Shown piece after piece: positions 1 through 11,570 of a DNA stretch of 64,000 nt (within the stretch, counting starts at the first letter, position 1; each line of letters begins with the position of its first letter). The stretch lies in NCBI RefSeq assembly GCF_028372415.1, contig NC_092874.1, positions 336,940,151 through 337,004,150 of the forward strand, given 5' to 3'. Made by a program: the position numbers and the translations under genes. Origin of the DNA: Notamacropus eugenii. Taxonomy: Eukaryota; Chordata; Mammalia; Diprotodontia; Macropodidae. The notes under the pieces were generated by a model that saw nothing but the letters and a program-made list of their open reading frames with translations, did not search any database and had not been told where the DNA came from.

Positions 1-70
1 TTGCCAAGAAAATCCCCAATGGAGTCATGAAGAGCTGGACATGGCTGAAAATGACTACAACAACCACAAA
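1..70 (+). mobile_element. 3' end of a marsupial WSINE1-like SINE
   Basis: The window opens inside the characteristic 3' module of this SINE (gccaagaaaatcccc, then ggagtcatgaagagc, then an actgaa-like end with an AACAACAAC-type tail). The same module recurs at 2130-2210 and 2440-2500. The 5' part lies outside the window. An A-rich stretch follows to about 120. Confidence 0.7.
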
Positions 71-124
71 ATATGAAGAAAATAATAATAACAGCAACCA
101 AAGCTAACACATAAAAATGTGTGA

Positions 125-470
125 AAAATGCTACAGTGCATAAAGACCTTGGGTTTGAAGCCCCACCTCCAATGCCTACTGGCTTTATGATCTTGGATAA
201 GTCACATCCTTTCATTGGTCTAGGGAACTCTCGAGGTCTTACCTATCTTCATGTGAAGGAGTTTCCTCACTTAATAATTCCCTATATCATGCATATATAC
301 ACACAAGTATACACACATACCATTGTAGGAATCAGAGGACCTGGGTAGGTCTAATCCCAATTCTGCCACCTTTGTAGCTTTGTGACCTTGGGAAGGAAGG
401 TCCTCAACCCTAGCAATGTCTCCTGTAAGACAAAGGAATCTGACCAGATAGAGGATTTCAACATCCTGTC
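125..470 (+). repeat. two degraded MIR-like SINE fragments
   Basis: Two consecutive stretches (about 125-290 and 325-470) follow the MIR/core-SINE order: a 'gggtt(t)gaa(g)cc' B-box-like segment, a 'gctttgtgaccttggg' core, then a 'gtctcctgtaagac' degraded end. Both are in plus orientation and strongly diverged. The assignment rests on pattern only. Confidence 0.35.
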
Positions 471-521
471 ATCCTATACCTAGGGACATATATAGGATAA
501 AAACATTGCTTTCACATCAGT

Positions 522-770
522 AAGGACTCTAGTCAGCAATCATATGCTGACACTTAACAGATAGCTTTACAATACAATAAAATGCAGTCTTCTCACAGAA
601 ATGCATAGGGGAGAGGCCTCTGCCTTCTGACCATCATGGGCAGCCCAGTTGTATATAGTATTCAGGACTTCCAAAGACCTTTTTTTGTTTGTTTGTTTTT
701 AACAAAACAAAACAAAAAACCTGGATCTAAGTAAATCAACAATGGTTTAATCCCTGGGGGAGTTTTGTTT
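522..770 (+). repeat. unclassified dispersed repeat, copy A
   Basis: This shares a block with 1272-1440 in the same orientation. Both hold an aagg(a/c)ctctagt(c/t)agc start, an 'aacagatagcttta' core, an 'aatgc(a)gt(t)cttctcacag' segment and a later 'ctgggggaagttttgtt'-like end. Copy A contains an extra T-rich/A-rich fold-back at about 679-719. I do not recognise the family. Confidence 0.5.
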
Positions 771-1271
771 GTTCTTCTTTAGAGGAGATCACCATGGAAT
801 ATTAAGCCCATGTAACAGTGGCCTGGACAAGCCTTAGCTTTGTCTCTGCTTCCAGGCAAGCTTTTGGCATCATAAGGTCATGAGGGAGTGTCACACTCCC
901 ATCAGTCCATGCTTTCCTGAACACACAACAGTCCATTTGGATCCTCAATTAGAACTCACCTTTGATTGAATGACAAAAAAACCCCAAAGTTTTCCATTTT
1001 CATATTAAAGTTGACTAATTAAAATGAGATGCAGATGCTCTGCCACCTAGCAATTTTCACCTCACTTACTTTGGCTCCAATTATAACCCTTCCCTACTGA
1101 CTTACACTGTTTAAATTACAAAGTCAGAAGGAAATATGACAATTTACCTGTTTCTTTTCATATGCATAAGTCTAACACATTACCCTTTTCTTGAGCAATG
1201 AATATGATTACAGTCCTAGCCTGAAAACAAGGAGATAATTCTTCAACCATCAAATAAAAATAAAAACCAAT
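771..1271. other. intergenic DNA, nothing recognised
   Basis: AT-rich sequence between the two copies of the unclassified repeat. No convincing ORF, SINE or other element is seen. It could be the inner part of a single old element whose ends are the two repeat copies. Confidence 0.4.
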
Positions 1272-1440
1272 AAGGCCTCTAGTTAGCCAAGACATGTCAA
1301 TATTCAACAGATAGCTTTATAACACAATGAAATGCGTTCTTCTCACAGGCATGTGGGAGGGATGTGTCTTCTGAATACCATTTCTGTTTGGTATTTGGGG
1401 CACTGCAGCCCCACCCTGATTTCTGGGGGAAGTTTTGTTG
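1272..1440 (+). repeat. unclassified dispersed repeat, copy B
   Basis: Second copy of the unit at 522-770, same orientation, about 750 bp downstream. The best-matching part is 1272-1374, which aligns with 522-630. The ctgggggaagttttgtt end at about 1420-1440 matches the end of copy A. Whether these are terminal repeats of one element or two insertions cannot be told here. Confidence 0.5.
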
Positions 1441-1951
1441 CTATGTACTTTATGTTAAAGTCATTTTCTAATTATGAACCTGAATTTTAGTAAATTCAGG
1501 AGGAAGGAAAGCATGAACCATGAATTAGCAATCCAAGAGCAGAGAGATGGTTGGACCCTAGGACAGGTATTTATTGATCATTGGTTATTTAGTGTGTTTG
1601 CCAATGAATTGTAGGCCAAGGAGAAATAAGGACAAAAAGGAAAAAAATGCTGGGCATAGCACTGGGATGCCGGGCTCAGGGGATATGGTTTCAGGGTCTG
1701 ATGGCCTCCACAGATATGGGATCCAGACACTCAAATAGGAGACTTCATCAATAGGAACAGAACCAGCCTTCATGATCTGACTGGGGGATTTGCCTTGGGC
1801 AAACCAACTGGTTCAGAAAGAAGAGCCAGGGTTTGATCACAGGTATCTTTAAAGATAGTGGCACATTATGTTATATGGAATGCAGGATTTGGAACAAATA
1901 CAATTCTTTTCAGAATTGCCAGTGGTTCATTATTTCTTTCATAGTGCTATT
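1441..1951. other. intergenic DNA, nothing recognised
   Basis: No feature could be supported. A short minus-strand open frame near 1585-1773 has no recognisable motif. Confidence 0.4.
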
Positions 1952-2210
1952 GAGCAGTTAAGCAGTGCAGTGGATAGAACACTGGACTTGGAATCAGGAA
2001 GACTCATGCTCATGAGTTCAAATCTAGCCTCAGACATGTACTAAAGGTGTTACCCCAAGCAAGTCACTTGATCTTAAACTTGCTACCTCAGTTTCCTCAT
2101 CTGTAAAATGAGCTGGAGAAGAAAATGGAAAACTACTTTAGTGTCTTTGCCAAGAAAACCCCAAAATGGGTTCACAAAGAGTCAGACACAACTGAAATGA
2201 CTGAATAACC
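1952..2210 (+). mobile_element. marsupial WSINE1-like SINE, near full length
   Basis: It begins in a tRNA-like head (gagcagttaagcagtgcag, then tggatagaacactgga). It continues through 'ggaatcaggaagactc', 'gagttcaaatctagcctcag', the core 'ctcagtttcctcatctgtaa' and the 3' module 'tttgccaagaaaacccc' ending near 'actgaaatgactgaataacc'. Of the same type as the element 43 bp downstream. Confidence 0.85.
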
Positions 2211-2252
2211 GTCACTGAGTATGACATTTACCTCTTTGCAGTTTCCACCTAT

Positions 2253-2501
2253 GAGCAGCTAGGTGGCTCAGTGGATAGAGTGCTGGGCCTGGAGTCAGGA
2301 AGATCTGAATTCAAATCTAGCCTCAGACACTGAGTAGCTGTGTGACCTTGGGCATGTCAGTTAACCCTGTTTGCCTCAGTTTCCTCATCTGTAAAATGAG
2401 CTGGAGAAAGAAATGGTAAAACCACTTAAGTATCTTTGCCAAGAAAATCCCAAATGGGGTCATGAAAAGTCAGACATGGCTACAATGACTGAACAACAAC
2501 A
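2253..2501 (+). mobile_element. marsupial WSINE1-like SINE, full length
   Basis: All modules are present in order: gagcagctaggtggctcag head, 'ctggagtcaggaagatc', 'ttcaaatctagcctcag', 'ctcagtttcctcatctgtaa', 'tttgccaagaaaatccc' and a gaacaacaac tail. Same orientation as the copy at 1952-2210, so this is a tandem-like pair of independent insertions. Confidence 0.9.
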
Positions 2502-2649
2502 CCCATTGTTCCTGCTTCTGTTCTCTGGGGTCAAAGGAACAAATCTTATTCCCCCCATTCCCCTTTCACAGGAAATCTCCTCAAAATACTTGGAGACATC
2601 ATGCCCCCTTGCCCTGAGTCTTCCACATCCTATTAAGAAGTGAATTCAA

Positions 2650-5600
2650 GGCCCTTTTTCATCTTGGCCATCATCCTCTGGATGCTCTCCAGCTTATCAA
2701 TGTCCTTCTTAAACTGTATTGCCTAGATTTAAATGCAATACTTAAGAAGACATCTGAAAGGGGAAGAGTAGAGATACTGTCACCTGTTTATTCTGGAAGC
2801 TATGACACTCTTAGTTCAGTCCATGATCACATTTGCATCATGCTGCTGATTTGTTTTGAGCTTGGTCAAAACCTAGGTCTTTTTCAGACTTATGAAACTA
2901 ATTGTTTTTAATCCAAGTATAAGACTTAACATTTATCCTTCTTGAATTTTATCATATTAATTCAAAGCTTTAACTTGTCAGGATCCCATTGGATACTGAT
3001 TGACATGCAGAATACCAGCTATCTCTCCCAGTTTATGCCATCGACAAATTTAACGAAAATGCTATCTATGCCTTCCTCTAAGTCACTGACTTAAAAAATG
3101 CTAAATAGCACAGGGTCAAGCACAAGATCTCAGGGTTTCTCTACTGGAGACCTCTGCCAAGTTGATGTTAAGCCCTTAATTCATATTTTTATTTCTGACC
3201 TTCTGAATCTTTCTACCTTTATTAGTCTGGTTCACATCTCTCTATCTTCTCCATAAGAGTAATGTAAAGCATGCTATTAAAAGGTTTGATAAAAATGTAG
3301 GTAAACTACAACTATAGCATTCTCCTCATCTATCAGTTTAGTAAACCCATTTAAAAAATAAGGTTAGTCCATTATAACCTGCTCTTGATAAAGCCATGCT
3401 GGCCCTTGGTAATCACTAATAATCTCTTTAATGAAATGTTCTAGGAATTTCCCAGAAATTGAAACAACATTCACTGGCATGTAGTTTTCAGAGTCTGGTC
3501 TTTTCCCTTCTTTGAAGAATAAAATATTTGCTCCTTTTCTTTGCCATCTTCCATGATTTTTCAAATATCATTGACAGTAGTTCAGCAATCACATCTACTA
3601 ATTTTGAGGGATGTGGTTCATCTAGGTTAGGTGACTTGAAGTCTTCAGGGGCAATTAGGTGTCTATCTCAGATACTAGTTTCTTGGTAATCATTTTTGTT
3701 CTGTCATTTCCAGTGTAAAAGCTATTTTCCTTGGCAAAGAAAATGGAAAAAAACTAGAATTCGAACAGTTCTGCCTTCTCTCTGTTGTATATTATGATCA
3801 TTCCATCCATCCCAAGAGAAGGTCCTGTCCTTTCTTTGATTATACTTGTTTTCCTCCCACTCCTTTTTGTTGCTTTTAACTTCTCTTCCTAATCTAAGGT
3901 CATTTTGAGTTTTATCACTTTTGATGTTTTTACAAGCCCAGATCTAATATTCATTCTGTTACCTCACCTTGTTTTATCCTCTTCTGTAGTTTTCTTTTAA
4001 AATTCCAAGTTGGCTAGAGAGTTTCCTATGCATCCACATCAGTCTCTCCAAACAAATTCTACTTTTTCCTCCTTGATGGAATTATTTCTCTTTTTGTCTT
4101 CAAAATTTCATTCAAAATTCCATCCCTTGTGGAATTTCAATCCTTTGACTCCTACAGGTTCTTCCTTTGAACTCTTTCAAATTTGTTTCCCCCAAATCTA
4201 GGGTGCATGTCAGATTATGCATGGATTTTCTCTCCATCACAAACTCTAGGAAAGAGTGATCACTTCTCAACAAAATTCCCATTTTTAACCTAATGACTAG
4301 TTCTTCCCTGTTAATGAAAATTGGATCCAAAACAGAACTTCCCCTTAGTGGTCTTTCCTCCTTTAAAGTATATCATTAGGTGCTCTGCTTTTGGAGAGAG
4401 AGAGAGACAGAGACAGAGAGAGAGAGAGAGACAGAGAGAGAGAGAGAAACAGATAGAGAGAGAGAGTTCATTTCTATTTCTCCTTTCATTGACTTTCACA
4501 CAAATGCTCTCTACCATCCTCCCCTACTATAGCTCCTGATTTCCTTGCATTGGTATTTCTTCTTAAGATGCTAGTTCATCCCACCCACACCCTTTACCTA
4601 TTCTATTTCTTTTCAATAAGGTCTATCCATCTAGAACCATATTTTAGTCATGGATTTCATTCCACTAGATCTCAGTGATACCTATGAGATCAAATTTTCC
4701 TCATTACATTGTGACTTCTATTCTTGCTTTTTCCCTAAACTTTCAGACATTCGGACCATGGATTTTACTACAACCACTTCTCTTGGGTTTTATTTCTTAT
4801 GAATTTCTAGGTACCTTAAGTGCGACTTTTCCTTCATTGTAGCTAATCTTTGTGGTATAGAGCATAGGGGATATTCAAAGGCAATTTTCATCCAATCCTT
4901 TTCAGCTTAAAGCTCCTTTGATTAGATTTATAGGAATCTCTTTTAGATGTGCTCCATATCTGGCCCGGAATCTATCAACATTTTATTTTAATCCACATTC
5001 TGAAAGTCCAAATCCCATTCTCAGATACCACCTTCTTCCAAAATTAACTTTTCTTTTCTGTATCCTTTGCCTTCCACGGTCAACAATAAAGAAAACCTAT
5101 CCTATATTCCTATAGTTTTCAGTTTCTTGGCCAAGATTTTGCAATCTTTGGTAATACTTTTTTTGATTTCTTCTGGTGTCCATTGGTGTCCATATGAATT
5201 ACCAGAGGCAAATAGTTATTCATTTTAATAAGTGTTGGGAGACTTTCTGTTAAATCTTGATTGCATGCCCCTAGAAAACAATAGACGTCTCTATTTTTAT
5301 TAACAGGTTAACCAATAGTTATCTCAGGAACTCAGAGCAGGGAATGACTACTACTACTCTTTCTCTTTCCTCTGACTCCTAATGGCTGATCCCTGAATAC
5401 TAGTTTTTTGTGGCTTTATTTCATCATTCTTTGGAAGGTGAGCAGCTGCTTTCTCCTCAGAGTACCCAGCCCCATCTTCTTCAGGAAAGAGGCTTAAATA
5501 TGTTTTTGGACTTTAAGTTGTTCTTCTCTTTCACTTCTGTGTAACACTCTTTTACTCTCAAACTTCCCCAGAAGTTCAAATCTCCTTTCTCCCTATTGGA

Positions 5601-5740
5601 TCCCCTTCCTCCTCCCCTATTGGAATCTCACTTCTGTTTCCTGAAGTACAATTTCCTTGTCCCTAATGATGGGTAGAAAGATACTTTTATAGGCCCTTCA
5701 ACTTCTCCAGGAGGGAGATCAGAGTTGGAACAGTGGTAGC
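2650..5740 (-). mobile_element. old CR1/L3-clade LINE, degraded
   Basis: The plus strand reads as the reverse complement of a CR1/L3 element. It shows 'ctggatgctctccagctta' and 'tcaatgtccttcttaaactg' near 2680-2715, the block 'tagcacagggtcaagcac' (about 3107), 'gataaagccatgctggc' (about 3389), 'tttttcaaatatc' and 'cagtagttcagcaatcac' (about 3575), and 'ggatccaaaacag' further on. On the minus strand, 3364-3564 translates to a reverse-transcriptase stretch with GANILFFKEGKRPDSENYMP and a VVSISGKFLEHF motif, typical of the start of CR1 reverse transcriptase. Many breaks are present and the extreme 3' end is missing. The 5' limit near 5740 is a guess. Confidence 0.75.
4393..4467. repeat. (GA)n / (GACAGA)n simple repeat
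   Basis: A purine tract of GAGA with interspersed ACAGA units lies inside the CR1/L3 remnant. It creates spurious open frames on both strands. Confidence 0.95.
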
Positions 5741-5751
5741 TAAATCAACTG

Positions 5752-5990
5752 AATGGTTTTGTTCTGTACAATCATGTCTGATACTTCATGACCATTTGGG
5801 ATTATCTTGGCAATGGTACTGGAGTAGTTTGCCATCTCCTTCTCCAGCCCATTTTACAGATGAGGAAACTGAGGCAAGCAGTATTAAATGACTTGCCCAG
5901 GGTCACATAGCTAGTAAGTGTATGAGGTCAGATTTGAACTTGGGAAGATGAGTTATCCTGGTTTCGGCCCGGCACTTTAACCACCTGCCC
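5752..5990 (-). mobile_element. marsupial WSINE1-like SINE, inverted
   Basis: Reverse complement of the SINE seen at 2253-2501. It shows 'atcatgtctgatacttcatg', 'ttttacagatgaggaaactg', 'gacttgcccagggtcacat' and 'cggcactttaacca' at the head end. Near full length. Confidence 0.85.
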
Positions 5991-6744
5991 TTTTGACTGT
6001 AGTAGAAATACAAATACCACACATTCAGTGAAAATCACTGCTCAGTTTAGCCTACTTTCCATACCTTTTCTGAGCTCAGGGATCATCACGGCCAAATCAT
6101 TTTATCTCTTAGTGGCTAACCTTTGATGACGAGTCTCCTTTTACTTGGTTGGCCCTCAGAGAGTAAGCTCTATTTACCATTGGTCCTGCATTCAAAGGCT
6201 TTCCAGCATGCTAGAATCTGCCAGGATTTACTTATATTCTGTAAGCATAATTTTTAAGAACTTTGGGTCTTAAGAGAGGGTAGGCTGATAAATGTTTAAC
6301 AACCTAGCTCTCCAAAAAGAAAAAAAAATCCATGAAATGTAAAAGTTTAATCTTCATTAACACTTTCTTAAGGTTAGGCCATCAACAAAATGACAAATAA
6401 AGCTCCAACTTGTAGTCTTTGCCACTTTCCAAGATATAATTGAAAATTTAAGAAATCACTCCTCAGTTGGTTGGAGCTAACTCCAGGACAACCCTGGTAT
6501 TTGAAGGACTTTACACTTAGAAGAGGTATTCGACTTCTTCTGTTTGGATCCAAATGGTAAAAGTTAAAAACAGTAGTGGGAAGAGACTGAGAGAAGGATT
6601 TGGACCTGAAAGGAAAATAATTTCCTAATAATTAAAGTGAATGGACTGCCTCACAGTCAATGACTTCCCCCTTTTTGGTGGTCTTGAAGTAAGGCTGGCT
6701 GAATAACTGGACAAGTATATCATAGAAGTTGTCTAGATACCTAG
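5991..6744. other. intergenic DNA, nothing recognised
   Basis: Unique-looking AT-rich sequence without a supported gene or element. Confidence 0.4.
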
Positions 6745-6918
6745 ACTTTTGTGTGTGTGTCATGGCCCCCTATAGCAGACTTGTGAAACCTATGGACCAC
6801 TTCTCAGAACAATGCTTCAAAAAATTAAATAAATAGAATTACAAAGGAAATTAACTATATTGAAAGAGTCATACGTGTGTGTGTATTTTTGAGCTCACGA
6901 AGCTCAGGTTAAGAACTC
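6745..6918 (+). mobile_element. DNA-transposon-like interspersed repeat, copy 1
   Basis: It contains 'catggccccctatagcagac', 'cctatggaccacttctcaga', 'attacaaaggaaatta' and an 'aggttaagaactcc' end. The block around 'tcatagacccctttggcaaa' and 'catatggtccccttcttgga' at 21620-21680 is the same family. The start with a 'catgg-cccc' phrase and the end with 'ggttaagaact' resemble the terminal regions of non-autonomous hAT-type elements. This is inference. Confidence 0.4.
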
Positions 6919-9149
6919 CTTGTGGTTGAGGAAATGTTTTTGCTGATATGAATTGGACTAGATGATCACTATCAGGTTCCTTTCAACTCTGAAATTCTCT
7001 GATTCTGTGATTCATGGTGGTTCCCGGCTATTCTTAAGATCTTAGTTCTCTAGTGAGTCTGAAATGTCATAACATTGTTAACTGAAAGAAGGCATTTACA
7101 TTGCTCTCCGGATAGACTTGGCTATGTTTAAAATTTCTGCTCTGAGTTCTGTCTTCTTAAGCAGGAGGATATGAGAATCCTTTGAGTTTTGCCTCAGCTT
7201 CCTCTTTTCCTGCTTTGGAGAATGTTCCTAGTTATGTTGCCAGCATCAGCACTTTGTAGACATGGGAAGGAAGCAATGTATTTACCCTTGCTTTTTAATT
7301 ATGGAAAAAATATTTGAGTACAACACCCTTAAAATAGAATGTATATACTTAGTTTGGAGACTTCAAAACTACAATGAACTCTACTGGGAAAGAACTTGAG
7401 AGTGGTGTTTTTCTTTGGATGATCTGGAGTGATTGTATAACATAGGCTCCCTCGTGATAATTCAGCCTTGTACCAAGGATGCTTATGATGCACTATTTTC
7501 TTAAACATTATTAAGTTTTAAATTTTGGCCGCCATTAAAAAAGATATCTTTCTCCTGACACTGCAGCTGATTTCTAATTGCAAGGTCAGATTCTTCCCTC
7601 TGTAAGACAAAAGACAAAAGGCTCATTTGGCATTCATGCCTTGCCCTTGCCAGCACTGGACATACAATATCTTTGGTCCCAGTCTGGCCTGATTTTTTTT
7701 ATTAGACAAAGAAGTTATCATAAGTTAATGCTAGAGAGCCACCAGTTCTCACACATCCTTATCGCACTCTAAAGTCCTCTATCACGATTAACTGTAGAGT
7801 GAAAGAGTTTGACTTTCTCTGAGCTTGACTCAAAAAATTTTTGGTGAATTTCTTGTTATTTCTCCCAACCCAAGAAACTTATGGAAATCCTACCCACACT
7901 TCTGTCTTGTTGGTTTCCTGAGATCAGCATTGTCTCCAATGTCACCTTCAAGTATTTCCATTAGAAACCATCAATGAAAAATGCCTCTTATTTCATGGTT
8001 ACATTCTTTTCCCCCTCATTGAGTTTTCTCTACTAGAACCATTACTGTAGCCCATTAGCAGGACAGATGACTGGCTCTGGGGACAATGTTAATGATAATC
8101 TCTAGAGAATCCTCTGTCACTGAGTGGTTCAACAAGGAAAAGGGGTTGATGGGTACCTTCTTCAGAGATTCAGGAACTCTTGAGGGTATAGAGTGATTTT
8201 TTTCCCTGAACTTCTTTAGAAAGCTTCCTCTTTGTTGTCCTTCCCACATTCTCAACTTGTGATCAACGATTTTCAAACTAGAAAGTTTACAAGGGAGTCC
8301 CTTGTATCACATGCCTGATTCTAGTAGTAAAGCAGATAGTAGGCCACATGTGATGCCCCCTCTTCTGCAGACATAGAATTTGGGTCTGTGTGATATATTC
8401 AGTCTTAGAATGTGAGGGGGAGATGCTTGGGGTGGGGTTGTGGAACTCAAAACTCCCTACCAAATACTTGTCTCTTTGGCAGCTAAAAGTGCTTCAGCTG
8501 GCCTCTTTTCAGCTCCTCAGATTTCATTTCCATTTGCTAGGAGACATCTGTAGCATTCTTCTGTCCAACCATATTTAATGTACATCAGTTCAGCCCTAAC
8601 CCTCTGGCTGGGTCAAGCATAGCCTACAGCAACCCCCCTCCTCCTTGCTTTTCTCACCACCCTCAGGCACCCCGGGAGGAGGGAGTTTGGGGCAGCAACA
8701 TACAATAAATACACTAAATGGAATGTTGAAGGTCCCCATCTGGCGGACAGTTCCTACAGATCAAAGTGGCTCCTTTCCTTCCCTTCTCCCACCCCCATAG
8801 AACTGAGACGTGTTAGCACCTGGCTTCAAGGAAAGCATGAGGCCTGGGTTACAAAATCCCAGCCCCCAGCTGTCACTAGGCTCAGCCAGAAAGAGGATTA
8901 GTCTCTTAATCGTGTTATTTTGTTACCGAAGTACTTTTTTTTTTATTTCTCCCTTGTTTTCTCTCGAGAAAAATGTACTGGTGTCTGAAATTGTAGGTGC
9001 CTTCTGACATTTTTACTTCAATTGCTAATGAAATGTCTGAATTCCTTTTTGAAAGCAGCTTTTGTCTATAGGCCCTGAAGTTCTGGGCTATCTTGTGTGG
9101 CTTCTGCCTAATTAGGATATGAAACAACAGGAAGAGTTTTAAGTAAGGG

Positions 9150-9150
<1 letters not shown>
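6919..9150. other. intergenic DNA; only small fragments seen
   Basis: A short MIR-like 3' piece (about 6950-7015, 'ggttcctttcaactctgaaa' then 'ttctgtga') is the only recognised element. The rest is unique-looking. Short open frames at 7578-7772, 8055-8276 and 8810-9007 show no family motif and no splice context. Confidence 0.4.

Positions 9151-9195
<45 letters not shown>
9151..9195. repeat. (TG)n microsatellite
   Basis: An uninterrupted TG dinucleotide run of about 22 units. Confidence 0.98.
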
Positions 9196-9197
<2 letters not shown>

Positions 9198-9612
9198 GTG
9201 TACATAGGGGATGTTGTCCACAGGCAATGAAAAATCTGTCACTTAGATGAAAATGAATGAAATACCTAACCTGCCCCATATTTTGGAATAATGAATGAGA
9301 AGTTGTGCCAAAAGTTGAACAAAAAGTCTTTATGCCTTCTTAGGAAGAGCTGGGGTGGGGGATGGATAAATGAAAGGAGGCATGTCTCAAGTCTCAGCCC
9401 AGGGAATTCCAGGAGTAAGGGTTAAAATATAGGCTGCACCTGTTCTAACTGTGTCCTTTCTTCCCCAGATTCTAGCACAAAGCTGACTTAAATAAAGACT
9501 ATCAGAACCATATATTGGGTTACGGGTAAATGCAACACAAGCCCTTCCAAAAGGAAAGAGAATGGGTCTATCTTACTGGAAAACATTGAATTTGAAACAT
9601 TCCATTAAGGGT

Positions 9613-9925
9613 AGAAGCATAGACTCTTAGAATTGGAAGACCTGAGAGATCATCTTAGAGATGAGGTAAGTATAGATACACTTACAGACAGAGGACCTGG
9701 AATTAGATTGAGTGAGGGAAATACTAGGCTAGAATGGTTTCTAAGGAACGTAGTGTTTTCTAGAATTTCAGAATTCAAAAAGGGATCTCAGAGATTATCT
9801 AGGTCAACCCATACCTGAAGCAGAAATCTTCTCTCTGCTACTTTTTCAACAAATAATCACATAGCCTCTGTTTAAAGACCTGAGACAACCCTTCCAATAT
9901 TGCCACCTGCGGCAGCGTTTTTCAA
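9613..9925 (-). repeat. CR1/L3 3'-end fragments, inverted
   Basis: Two successive openings of the type 'agactcttagaattggaaga' (9625) and 'gaatttcagaattcaaaaag' (9763). The second is followed by 'ggtcaacccatacctgaag' and 'tcacatagcctctgtttaaa'. This is the order of the reverse-complemented 3' end of CR1/L3, also seen at 30424-30840. Strongly diverged. Confidence 0.45.
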
Positions 9926-10849
9926 TATTTATCTCCTCTGCTTCCATCTCTCTCTCTCTTTCACACATGTGGCATGGTTTGGAGTACTCTCCTGGTCACT
10001 CTCATTATAAACCCTAGCTTCTTTTCTACAAATGTATTACCAAAAGCTAAACGCATTTTTGATGGAACCACTTCAAAGTTCTGCCAAGGTTGCATCAATG
10101 TGCCTGTCCTCACATGTAGGCCCTCTACCAATTGTCATTTTTCCTCCACTGGCTGTATTGCCAGTCTGATGGAGACGAAGCAAAGTCTGAGTTGCGGAAA
10201 GTGTTTTAACACTTGAAATGCTACCCATTCACTTTGGCTCCGATTATTGCCCCTTTGAAAAGAATTTGAACACCCTTTTTGTATTCAAGTGGATTGCCCT
10301 GTTCTGGCAAAAGTATTAGTGAGAACAGGTGTGATTCACTTGTGTTTTCTAAAGAATTTGAAAATGACTGGTGCTCCCTTCCCTAGCTTCCCAGACCACT
10401 TGGCAGACATGGGCATGACAGACATTCCAGGCTAGCATAGCAATTATATTGCAGGATTTGGGACTAAAACATTTGATGGGGTGGGAGTTTTCCTAACTTC
10501 TAATCTGTCCATTAAAACTATGCACAAAAATCAGAGCTAATAAAATAATACACATGTCATATATAATAAAATAACAAAATAATATAGAAAAATTAAAAAA
10601 AGAAATAATAAAATAAAAATGTAGGGTAAGACGAAGATGTGGCATAGCATAGAAGTTAAAGTCTTGGCTTCAGAAAGTCGTGAGTTCAAGACCAATCTCT
10701 GACAAATATAAAAACATGTGGTTTGGTTTTCCCCTTCAGTGGATGTAGTCATAGAACATAATCACAAATACTGAGCATTTGTGTTAATAGAATATTAATG
10801 CCCTATCATTCTTTTAGAAAGTATAAGAACCTCTCTGATTAGGTCAGAA
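9926..10849. other. intergenic DNA with a SINE head fragment
   Basis: A plus-strand SINE 5' fragment is visible at about 10630-10710 ('gatgtggcatagcatagaag' then 'cgtgagttcaagacc'). An A/T-rich stretch at 10540-10620 precedes it. Otherwise nothing recognised. Confidence 0.4.
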
Positions 10850-11570
10850 AGGAGGAAGGGAATAATTCCATTGAATTAACAAAATTTGGCCACACCTTTG
10901 CAGGGCTCTAAATAGCCAAACCCTGGGGACAGAAGGCAGTTCAAGAGATTAGAATAGCGGAAGGGAGAGTCAATAGTCAGGGAAGAACCCAATTCTTCAC
11001 TTCTTAGGAGAGGAGGAGAGACGATTTTCTCCTTCCTACTCTCTCCTCACCCTCCATCCCCATACACATTGGATTCAGTGTTTAAGAGTAGAAATATTTA
11101 CCCTGAAAGAGATAACTCCCCAAGAAGTAATTGGGTGGCCAGTCTGAGAGTTCAAAACATTATTGAGTGAGTGAGCAGACACACTTGACAGACATGGATA
11201 CAGAGAAATAATCATAGGAGGGAGGAAGCAGATTTGAGGAGAGATATCCAGCAGCAGAAAATCTGCCTGGTTCTAGACTTGAGAAAGAGCTAGCTCTAGT
11301 GTGATATTTTTTCCTGTTACAGCTTTCTTGACAGAGTTTCCTGGTCTGGGGACATAAAAGTTCCCAGATGCTTGTACTTGGGACCTCTCAGACTTGGTGG
11401 GTGCCATTGCCCTACTCTGATGACTAAGTGACTAGATGGGTTTTCAGATTGGAGAGGTCATCTGCATCCAGAGAAACTAAATGCCACTGTGTCCTTGCCA
11501 TATTTGGGGAAAGTAAACCTCTTTTGCTAAATATATAGCGACTTGAGGGTTTTTTATTTTGTCCCAACAA
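10850..11570 (+). mobile_element. possible old LTR fossil (weak)
   Basis: The stretch ends with 'gggttttttattttgtccca' followed by 'aca', after a segment resembling an LTR R-U5 border. Composition differs from the flanks. No internal coding region was seen, and the start is undefined. If it is an LTR it is solitary and old. It could equally be unique sequence. Confidence 0.2.

Noticed and set aside
4311-4539. Open frames rich in Arg/Glu or Ser/Leu on both strands
   Set aside because: They translate the GA repeat within the CR1/L3 remnant.
10850-11570. A complete retroviral element
   Set aside because: Only an LTR-like end phrase is seen; no internal region or second LTR, so at most a weak solitary fossil is listed.
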